From Gemmatimonadota bacterium (GTDB lineage: Bacteria; Gemmatimonadota; Gemmatimonadetes; Gemmatimonadales; Gemmatimonadaceae), in assembly GCA_016719105.1 (NCBI GenBank), contig JADKAQ010000001.1, positions 310,001-374,000 of the forward strand: a stretch of DNA of 64,000 bases, read 5' to 3'. The translations under genes were made by a program, and so were the position numbers. The notes beneath the pieces were generated by a model that worked only from the letters and a program-made list of their open reading frames with translations, searched no databases and was not told the DNA's origin. Position 1 is the stretch's first letter, and each line of letters begins with the position of its first letter. Positions 1-6,803 of this stretch are shown one piece after another.

Positions 1-60
1 GGCGTCGCGCATCGCGCGCGGGTTCTCCCTGGCCATCACGCCCCCGCACCCCGTTCCGTC

Positions 61-1458
61 ATGCCGATCGTCCGTTTCTCCGCGCGCCGGCACCACCGCG
101 TGCTCGCCGCGGCGTGCGCCGTGGCCCTCGTCGCCCTGCCGCTGCCGGCGCAGTCCGTCGCTTCCCGCTACAAGGCCGTCGCCGATCGCATCATCGCGGA
201 GTCGATGCGCGACAGCGCGGCGTGGAACCGCGTCGCCCTTCTGACCGAGACGCACGGCCACCGGCTGAGCGGGTCGCCGCAGCTGGAGCGGGCGATCGAC
301 TGGATCATCGCCCGGATGAAGGAGGATGGGCTGGACAACGTGAAGGGCGAGCCGGTGATGGTGCCGCGCTGGGTGCGTGGCGAAGAGTCGGCCGAGATGA
401 TCCTGCCGCGCCGGGCACCGCTCCCGATGCTGGGGCTGGGTGGGAGCATCGGGACCCCCGCGTCGGGGATCACCGCCGAGGTGATGGTCGCCTCTTCGTT
501 CGCCGATCTGGAGAAGCGCGCCAGCGAGGCCAAGGGAAAGATCGTCCTCTTCACTTTCCCGTGGACCAACTACGGGGAGACCGGCGCCTACCGCCGGCAG
601 GGGGCGATAGCGGCGGCCAAGGCCGGCGCGCTCGCGTCGCTCATTCGCTCGGTGACGCCGTACTCCATGCGCACCCCGCACACCGGGTCGATGGCCTACG
701 ACACGACCGTGCGAAAGATCCCGCACGCCGCCCTCGCCCCCGAGGATGCGGACATGATCGCGCGCATGGTGGCGCGCGGAGAGAAGGTCGTCGTGAAGCT
801 CACGATGTCGGCGCAGACGCTCCCCGACGTGCAGTCGCGCAACGTGATGGGGGAGATCCGCGGGTCGCAGTTCCCTGACGAAGTCATCGTCATGGGCGGT
901 CACATCGACTCGTGGGACGTGGGGCGTGGTGCGATGGACGACGCCGGCGGCGTGGTGGCGGCGTGGGAGGCGTTGCGCGTCCTCAAGCGGCTCGGCCTCA
1001 CACCCAAGCGCACCATCCGCGTGGTGGGGTGGACCAACGAGGAGAACGGCATGCGCGGTGGCAACGCCTATCGCGATGCGCACAAGGCGGAGCTGGACAA
1101 CCACCTGCTGGCGATCGAGTCCGACGGCGGCGTCTTCAAGCCGCTGGGCTTCGGCTTCACGGGACCCGACGCCGCCTTCGCCACGCTTCGCGACATCGGC
1201 AAGCTGCTCGACCCGATCGGGGCGGGGCAGATCACCAAGGGGGGCGGTGGCGCCGACATCGGGCCCATCATGGCGCTCGGCGTTCCCGGGATGGGGCTCA
1301 ACGTGGATGACTCGCGCTACTTCTGGTTCCACCACACCGATGCCGACACGGTGGACAAGCTCGACCCTCGCGAGGTGGCGCAGTGCGTGGCGACGTTGGC
1401 GGTGATGACGTACATCGTGGCCGACATGCCTGAGCGCCTGCGTCCGGCGGGGCGCTGA
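61..1458 (+). CDS. Secreted M28-family zinc peptidase (carboxypeptidase Q-like)
   Basis: Predicted exported metallopeptidase that would remove residues from small peptides outside the cytoplasm. A basic N-terminus and hydrophobic stretch ending near LPAQS (about residue 32) look like a signal peptide. The co-catalytic di-zinc set of M28 enzymes is present: His281 in GGHIDSWD, Asp293/294 in MDDAGG, Glu327/328 in TNEENG, Asp355 in ESDGG and His424/425 in FHHTDADT. The 465-residue length and the insertion before the catalytic block (a PA-like region around residues 130-250) fit the plasma glutamate carboxypeptidase branch. No clear Shine-Dalgarno precedes the ATG; it is chosen because it directly precedes the signal peptide. 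The stop codon lies inside a 14-bp triplicated repeat. Family call is firm; the substrate is unknown. Confidence 0.87.
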   Translation: MPIVRFSARRHHRVLAAACAVALVALPLPAQSVASRYKAVADRIIAESMRDSAAWNRVALLTETHGHRLSGSPQLERAIDWIIARMKEDGLDNVKGEPVMVPRWVRGEESAEMILPRRAPLPMLGLGGSIGTPASGITAEVMVASSFADLEKRASEAKGKIVLFTFPWTNYGETGAYRRQGAIAAAKAGALASLIRSVTPYSMRTPHTGSMAYDTTVRKIPHAALAPEDADMIARMVARGEKVVVKLTMSAQTLPDVQSRNVMGEIRGSQFPDEVIVMGGHIDSWDVGRGAMDDAGGVVAAWEALRVLKRLGLTPKRTIRVVGWTNEENGMRGGNAYRDAHKAELDNHLLAIESDGGVFKPLGFGFTGPDAAFATLRDIGKLLDPIGAGQITKGGGGADIGPIMALGVPGMGLNVDDSRYFWFHHTDADTVDKLDPREVAQCVATLAVMTYIVADMPERLRPAGR

Positions 1459-1494
1459 CGTCGGGGCGCTGACGTCGGGGCGCTGACGTCGGGG
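1453..1494. repeat. Three perfect tandem copies of a 14-bp unit
   Basis: The unit CGCTGACGTCGGGG is repeated three times without mismatch. The first copy contains the TGA stop of the upstream peptidase. Each copy therefore carries a further TGA in the same register plus a GACGTC palindrome. Confidence 0.9.
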
Positions 1495-1570
1495 AGCACA
1501 CCACCGCTTGGGGGATTTCGACTCCCTTGCACGCCCTGAAAGTCGTCCACAGTTTCAAGCGTTCCGATTT

Positions 1571-1598
1571 CGGGCGCGACTTCGGTCGCGCCCGTTTT
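1571..1598 (+). terminator. Intrinsic terminator (10-bp stem, TTCG tetraloop, T4)
   Basis: The arms CGGGCGCGAC and GTCGCGCCCG pair perfectly around a TTCG tetraloop and are followed by TTTT. It lies about 110 bases past the peptidase stop and just before infA, so it should end the peptidase transcript. Confidence 0.85.
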
Positions 1599-1677
1599 CA
1601 GTGATCCAGGCGACGGGTCGTCCGGGAGGAGTGTGCCCCGGCCTTGGCCGCCGGTTCGCCGCAATTGCGAGGTGTGG

Positions 1678-1923
1678 ATGGCCAAGCAGGAAGCGATCGA
1701 ACTCGAAGGGACCGTATCGGAAGTGCTCCCCAACGCGACGTTTCGCGTCACGATCACCGGGGGGCACGATGTGCTCGCCACGTTAGGCGGGAAGCTGCGC
1801 CAGCACCGCATCCGCATTCTCGCGGGCGACGCGGTGCGGCTGGAGGTGTCGCCCTACGACCTCGCGCGCGGCCGCATCACCTTCCGCTACAACACGGGCC
1901 GCGCCCAGCCGAGCGGCGGCTAG
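1678..1923 (+). CDS. infA: Translation initiation factor IF-1
   Basis: Small S1-like OB-fold protein that binds the A site of the 30S subunit during initiation. The 81 residues run from [11 protein letters not shown] through [31 protein letters not shown] to GRITFRY, following the canonical IF-1 sequence across its whole length, with a short extra tail [10 protein letters not shown]. The ATG at 1678 is chosen because MAK is the family start and GAGG precedes it by about seven bases; an upstream in-frame ATG at 1633 would add 15 residues foreign to the family. It stands alone here rather than inside a ribosomal-protein operon, so it probably has its own promoter after the terminator at 1571-1598. 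One in-frame TTAGGC (Leu-Gly) is present. Confidence 0.96.
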   Translation: MAKQEAIELEGTVSEVLPNATFRVTITGGHDVLATLGGKLRQHRIRILAGDAVRLEVSPYDLARGRITFRYNTGRAQPSGG

Positions 1924-2118
1924 ATCCGACGCGTCGCTCCCCGCACCGGCCGCCCCGACGTGCGGCCGGGCGATCGGGTGTCGCGCGCTTTCGTGCCTTC
2001 TTGCGTTCGTGCGCTCGCACCGGCGCCCGGCGCGCTACGATCACTCTCGACATGTCCCGCGTTTGTGGCGCGCGCCGGCCGCCCCGTCGGCGGGCCCGCG
2101 TCTCGGTTCATGACCCGG

Positions 2119-2703
2119 TCAGGTCGCGTCGGCGTCGAGCACCGATCGTCCGAGCAAACCGCCGATCGCGAGTACGACGAGGAAGACCAGGCCGCCCAGC
2201 GCCAGCATTCCGAACGACTGCGAAAGCGCGCGTCCCGTGGGCAACTGCGACACGAGGAGCGAGTCGATCGCCACGCCATCTATCGCCGCGGTCGTTTCGA
2301 GCCGCACGAGGAACTCCCCGTCGTTTGGGGCCACGACGGTTCCGAGCGTCTGCCGGATGCGATCGTTGCCGACGTCGCGCGCCGGCTGTCCCGTGGGCGA
2401 CGCGGCGATGGGCGTGGCGGCGCGCGAGTTGATGTCGATGACGCGCGCGCGGTCGAGGGGGAGGCGCGCCAGTCGTGCGCGGTCGCCGACGACCTCCACG
2501 CGGTAGCGCCGCCCGCCCTCGAGGGTGAGGTGCAGGTCGCCGCCCAGCGGCGCGGCCGCCACGAGCGTCGCCGTTCGCCCCGCGTCGGCACGGCGCGCTT
2601 GCTGCCGGAGGAGGACGATCCCGCCCGTCGCGATGGCGACCAGGAAGTAGAGCAGCCAGCGCCGGGCGAGGCGGTCGCGCCATGGCGTCCCGTCGCGGCT
2701 CAT
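2119..2703 (-). CDS. Hypothetical protein with two membrane segments flanking an extracytoplasmic domain
   Basis: Not recognised. The 194-residue product has a hydrophobic helix near residues 17-35 (WLLYFLVAIATGGIVLL) and a second at the C-terminus (FGMLALGGLVFLVVLAIGG). Between them is a domain of about 120 residues rich in beta-prone segments, plausibly placed outside the inner membrane. No catalytic motif is visible. ATG at 2703 is preferred; a GTG three codons upstream at 2712 is also possible. It is convergent with infA and divergent from the acyltransferase. The balanced amino-acid composition and membrane topology support a real gene rather than an antisense shadow. Confidence 0.6.
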   Translation of the reverse strand: MSRDGTPWRDRLARRWLLYFLVAIATGGIVLLRQQARRADAGRTATLVAAAPLGGDLHLTLEGGRRYRVEVVGDRARLARLPLDRARVIDINSRAATPIAASPTGQPARDVGNDRIRQTLGTVVAPNDGEFLVRLETTAAIDGVAIDSLLVSQLPTGRALSQSFGMLALGGLVFLVVLAIGGLLGRSVLDADAT

Positions 2704-2770
2704 TCCGACCACCGCCTAACGAACGTGGTGCCTGCTCGCGCGGGCGCCGGGCGCCGGCCGGGGCTCCGGC

Positions 2771-2816
2771 GCGCCGCTGGCATAGTGCGCTTGCGCGCCG
2801 CTGGCATCGTGCGCTG
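2771..2816. repeat. Imperfect 24-bp direct repeat, two copies
   Basis: GCGCCGCTGGCAT followed by A or C and GTGCGCT occurs twice with a 24-base period, in the gap between the divergent two-TM protein and acyltransferase genes. Function unknown. Confidence 0.75.
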
Positions 2817-2988
2817 ACGCGCATCGGGCAGGGTGCACCCGAGCGGGGCGGTGTGGTGTGCGCATCGCAGGTCGCGACGATCGGAAGACGGCATGCGTGA
2901 AAGTGGCGTCGCCGTGGGCTACTTTACAACCGCTGGTGCGCGTCGCCGAACCTCGAGGCCTTGCCTCGCCCCGCCTTCCGCCCGACGA

Positions 2989-3645
2989 ATGGACGCCTCA
3001 GACGCCCCCGCTCCCCCCCTCATCGACATCGCCGAACGCGAGGCACCTGGGACCCCCCTGCTGCCCACGCTCCCCGCCAGCATCCCGAGGCGCGGCAGCT
3101 CCGTGACGTGCCTCATCGGGCGCGTGGGACTCCGCCTCTTCGGCTGGAAGGTCATCGGCAACTTCCCCGACCTGCCCAAGGGGGTGATCATCGTCGCCCC
3201 GCACACGTCCAACTGGGACTTCATCGCCGGCTTCTGGGCGTACCTCGCCCTCGACCTGCATTGCAACTGGTTCGGGAAGCACACGATCTTCGCCTGGCCA
3301 TTCGGGGGACTGTTCCGGCGCTTTGGCGGGATCCCGATTCATCGCGAGAGCAAGTCGGCGACGCAGGTGGTCGACCTGTTCGCCGAGGAGTTTGCCAAGC
3401 GCCCGCAGATGTACCTGGCGATCGCACCCGAGGGGACGCGCAAGAAGGTCGCCGAGTGGAAGAGCGGCTTCTATCGCATCGCGATGCGCGCGAACGTCCC
3501 CGTGATCCCGGTGGCGCTGGACTATCGCCTGTCGCGCGTGATCCTTGGTGCGCCGTTCACCCCGACGGGGGCGTGGGAGCGCGACATCGTGCGCATCAAG
3601 GCGCTCTTCGACGGCATCACCGCGCGGATCCCGGACCAGTTCTAG
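2989..3645 (+). CDS. PlsC-like 1-acylglycerol-phosphate acyltransferase family protein
   Basis: Predicted acyl-CoA/ACP-dependent acyltransferase of lipid synthesis or lipid modification at the inner membrane. It carries the HX4D catalytic box (His72 and Asp77 in PHTSNWDF), a substrate-binding block around FGGIPIHRES (residues 111-121) and the EGTR motif (148-151, APEGTRKK), in the usual order. The 218-residue length fits short PlsC-domain proteins. The ATG at 2989 is taken; the frame is open further upstream but that stretch is low-complexity and outside the domain. Its TAG stop overlaps the GTG start of the next gene by one base, so the two are probably co-translated. The exact acceptor lipid cannot be read from sequence. 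Confidence 0.82.
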   Translation: MDASDAPAPPLIDIAEREAPGTPLLPTLPASIPRRGSSVTCLIGRVGLRLFGWKVIGNFPDLPKGVIIVAPHTSNWDFIAGFWAYLALDLHCNWFGKHTIFAWPFGGLFRRFGGIPIHRESKSATQVVDLFAEEFAKRPQMYLAIAPEGTRKKVAEWKSGFYRIAMRANVPVIPVALDYRLSRVILGAPFTPTGAWERDIVRIKALFDGITARIPDQF

Positions 3646-4508
3646 TGGCCGGGCGCCGCCTGCGGCTGACGGCTGGCGCGGGCGGCGCGCGCCGGCGGTG
3701 CCGCGGGGCGGGGTTGCTGCTGGCGGGGCTCCTCGGTTGCCGCGATCCCCGACCGGCCATCCCGGCGCAGGGCGCCACCCTGGGCCAATGGGTGTGGAGC
3801 GCGCGCGATTCGTCGCTCCTGGTCGCGTCGCGGAGGGAGTTCCCGGCGCTGCGCGCCGGCGTCTGGCTGGCCACGCTCTCGCGGCGCGGCGACTCGCTGG
3901 TGACCGCCCTCGGGCGCCCGCTCGACGCCAGCGTCGGGGCGGACGCGTCGGTCGTGATCCGCCTCGACGACTCGTTCTCGACCTGGTGGGGAACGGAGTC
4001 CCCGGACACCCTCGCGGCGCGCCTCGAGCCCCGCATCGCCCGCCTGCTGCAGCTGGCGGAGCGCGGCGGCGGGGCGCGCCCCGTGCAACTCGACCACGAC
4101 GCGCCGGTGGCGCGACTCGCCGAGTATGCGGCGCTCATCGCGCGCCTTCGCCGACCGGGCGGGGTCCTGCACGATCACCCACTTTGGATCACCTCGCTCG
4201 TGGCGCACCTGGCCGACCCGGGCTACGGCGCCCGCTTCCGCCCGCTGGTCGATGGCCACATCATCCAGCTCTTCGACACCGGTGAGCGGCACACCATCGC
4301 GCGGGAGCGCGAGCTGCTCGCGCGCGCGGAGCGGGCGGCGATGCCGTTCCAGCTGGGGGTTGGGGCGTTCGAACGGCGCCTGACGAGTGGCCCGACGACG
4401 CACCGCGCCTGGTTCGACGTGCTCCCCCGGGCGGAGGGCTCGCGCTGGTATCGCGGCGCGTGGATCTTCCCCGGCGGCGCGGCGTACCGCACGTACCTGC
4501 ACCGCTGA
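3645..4508 (+). CDS. Predicted lipoprotein, DUF3142-like
   Basis: A 287-residue protein with a hydrophobic N-terminus ending in LLAGLLGC, a good lipobox, so it is probably a lipid-anchored envelope protein. The mature part begins with a segment containing QWVWSARDS and a hydrophobic strand around residues 60-75, which reminds me of DUF3142 proteins, but this is a tentative family call. No catalytic signature is evident. The GTG start at 3645 overlaps the upstream acyltransferase stop codon (TAGTG), which fixes the start and implies coupling. The C-terminus ends in WIFPGGAAYRTYLHR. Confidence 0.6.
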   Translation: MAGRRLRLTAGAGGARRRCRGAGLLLAGLLGCRDPRPAIPAQGATLGQWVWSARDSSLLVASRREFPALRAGVWLATLSRRGDSLVTALGRPLDASVGADASVVIRLDDSFSTWWGTESPDTLAARLEPRIARLLQLAERGGGARPVQLDHDAPVARLAEYAALIARLRRPGGVLHDHPLWITSLVAHLADPGYGARFRPLVDGHIIQLFDTGERHTIARERELLARAERAAMPFQLGVGAFERRLTSGPTTHRAWFDVLPRAEGSRWYRGAWIFPGGAAYRTYLHR

Positions 4509-4523
4509 CGACCCAGGCACTGC

Positions 4524-6620
4524 ATGACGAGGCTGCACCCCGTGAGTCCCATGCCCCGCGTTCCCCAGTCGACGTCCTCTGCGTCGCCGCATCGCGCGCC
4601 CGGACGACGATGGCTCGCCGCGCGGGCGCTCGCTGCGCGCACGACGTGCCTCCTGGTCGCCCTCGCCGTGCCGGTCTATCCGTGTGGCGGACCGGAGTTC
4701 TACGAGATCGACGCGCCGCTCCTCACCGCCGACGCGCATCTGCAGGCGGTCGAGGTCGTCGATGACTTCGACTTCCGTCCTCGCGCCGAGTTGCGCTTCC
4801 TCTATCCGTTTCTCGCGGCGGGCACGCCGCGCGCGAGCGCGATGTGGTCGCATGCCTACGCCGACGGTGCCTGGAATCGTCCCGCGAAACTCGACACGTT
4901 GGAGGCGCTGTCGCTCGAAGGGCCGGTCGCGGCGTTCGAGCGCGCGGGGGGAGGTGGCGACGCGCGCGAGCTGTCGCGCACCGCTCGCGCCCTGGTCGAC
5001 GCCGCGCTCGACCTCCCGGCGGTGGTGGCCGACGAGTATCAACCGTCGGTGCGTCGCGCGGTGGAGGCACTGGAACTGCTGGCGGCTCCGGGAGGAGCGT
5101 CGGCCCTGAGGCCGGCGGTCGTGCAACGATTGTATTCGGCCGACTCGCTGCCGGCGCCGGACACGCGCGCGCTCCCCGCCGTGGCGCAGGAGGCGCTCAC
5201 GGTGCGCGCCCTCGCCCGCGACTCGCTCCCCGCGTGGGGCGAGGCCCACCCGCAGTCGGCGCGCGCCGGTTCGCTGCAGTTCGTCGCATTGCAGCTGGCG
5301 ATGAAGCGCGGGATCCCCGACGGATGGGCGCACGACATTCGCGACTCCGTCCCCGCGGAGCGCTGGCGTGACTTCTCGGCGATGCACGACGCATGGATGC
5401 GGCGCTTTCCCCAGCACCCGCTCGCCCCGTGGGTCACGCTCTCGCGCCTCCGCCTGGCCTTCCTGGCGGGCGACACGGCGACGGCCTGGAACACCGCCCT
5501 CGCGATGTATGGTGCACACCCGCCGCGCGCCCTCGACGAGATGCGCTACCTCCTGCGGCAGTCGATGTACCCCCCGTCGCTGGACGACCCGCGGATCGAC
5601 GACGTGCTGCGCGCCGCCCTGCTGGGTGAAGTCCGCATCGACGGCGAACGCTGGCGACGCGAATGGGATCGCGCCGCGACCGCGAGCGCGCCGTGGGCGC
5701 TCGCGACGCGCGACCGACTCATGTGGCACGCGGCCCGTGATTCGACCAATGCGCTGCGATTGCCGCCCGCCGCACTCCGCGCCCCCGCGGCGGCGTTGAC
5801 CCCGCTGGGCGGCGTGTTGCGGCTGGTCGCCCTGGTGCGTGCGGGGCGCGTCGCCGAGGCGATCGCGCAGGCCGACTCGCTCGGCCGCGATTCGTTGGCG
5901 AGCGATTCGCTCGTTGCCCCGATGCGGATCCAGCTGCTGCTCGCGGCGCGGCGCTGGCGCGATGCCCTGGATGCCCCGGGCATCGACCCGTCGGCGCGTC
6001 AGTACCTGGTCCGAGTCCTCGCCCCCGATTCGGTGCTGGCGTCGCTCGCGCGTGGCGGCAACCCCGCGCTCGCGCTCGAGGCGCGGCGCACCACGGCCAC
6101 GCGTCTCGCGGCGCTCGGGGCGTGGGGCGCCGGCGCTGCGGCCTTGGGGCCACGCGAGTCGACGAAGGCCACGGCGTGGCGACGCGTCCAACCGCTCGCG
6201 GCCGACAGCACGCTCGCCGGTCGACTCGCCTTCGCGCGCTACATGCGCGCCCAGAACGGGAAGTTGTTCTGGGGGAACGACAAGGTCTGGTACCGTTCGC
6301 TCAACTGGCGGCTGCGTTCGGTCGGCGACACGGTGTACCGCGGCTTCAACCCGATTCTTCCATGGAGCGCCGACGACGAAACGCGCGCCATCGGGCGGCA
6401 CTTTCGCGACGGATTCGAGATGTATCACGCGATCAAGGGCTATGCCGACTTCCTCGCACGCGCGCCACGCTCGGATGCGCGTCGTGCCGCGGCCCTCCGC
6501 GAGGCCAACCTGACGTACAATTGGTTGGTGAACTGGGACAACAACAACTCGCCGTTCTGGGCCGACGCGCTCGAGGCGGAGGGGATCGGACGGACGATTC
6601 GCCAGGCGGGGCGGCGCTAG
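4524..6620 (+). CDS. Large hypothetical exported protein (about 698 residues)
   Basis: Not recognised. After a basic leader there is a hydrophobic stretch (TTCLLVALAVPVYPC, about residues 40-54) followed by CGGPEFYEID, which looks like the start of a mature exported protein. The rest is alanine- and arginine-rich and helical, compatible with TPR-like solenoid repeats, and ends in an aromatic-rich segment with FWGNDKVWYRSLNWR and NWDNNNSPFW that is unlikely in a random frame. It begins 15 bases after the lipoprotein gene and probably belongs to the same operon. Start is uncertain: ATG 4524 or 4551. A 1020-codon antisense frame covers it but shows only low-complexity Arg/Ala/Pro sequence, so the plus strand is preferred. 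Confidence 0.6.
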   Translation: MTRLHPVSPMPRVPQSTSSASPHRAPGRRWLAARALAARTTCLLVALAVPVYPCGGPEFYEIDAPLLTADAHLQAVEVVDDFDFRPRAELRFLYPFLAAGTPRASAMWSHAYADGAWNRPAKLDTLEALSLEGPVAAFERAGGGGDARELSRTARALVDAALDLPAVVADEYQPSVRRAVEALELLAAPGGASALRPAVVQRLYSADSLPAPDTRALPAVAQEALTVRALARDSLPAWGEAHPQSARAGSLQFVALQLAMKRGIPDGWAHDIRDSVPAERWRDFSAMHDAWMRRFPQHPLAPWVTLSRLRLAFLAGDTATAWNTALAMYGAHPPRALDEMRYLLRQSMYPPSLDDPRIDDVLRAALLGEVRIDGERWRREWDRAATASAPWALATRDRLMWHAARDSTNALRLPPAALRAPAAALTPLGGVLRLVALVRAGRVAEAIAQADSLGRDSLASDSLVAPMRIQLLLAARRWRDALDAPGIDPSARQYLVRVLAPDSVLASLARGGNPALALEARRTTATRLAALGAWGAGAAALGPRESTKATAWRRVQPLAADSTLAGRLAFARYMRAQNGKLFWGNDKVWYRSLNWRLRSVGDTVYRGFNPILPWSADDETRAIGRHFRDGFEMYHAIKGYADFLARAPRSDARRAAALREANLTYNWLVNWDNNNSPFWADALEAEGIGRTIRQAGRR

Positions 6621-6803
6621 CCGGCGTCGTCCCCCGGCCGGCGGACATCCGGCATCCGTCGTTTGTCGCCCTTCGCTCTGGTCCTTCCGCGAGTCGCTCG
6701 TCAACTTCTCCGGGCCCGTTGGGCGCGCGGCAGGGCGCGCGCCCCCGACGCCAGGTCATCGGCGCCGGCGATCGCTGGTCGTCATGCCAACCGGGGTGGT
6801 CAC

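Noticed and set aside
1..60. End of a gene at the left edge
   Set aside because: The 60 bases before the first ATG hold no stop or motif that identifies a preceding gene.
3642..6704. 1020-codon antisense open frame
   Set aside because: Arg/Gly/Ala/Pro-rich sequence with no domain; complement of the lipoprotein and unknown-protein genes. Long shadow frames are expected at this GC content.
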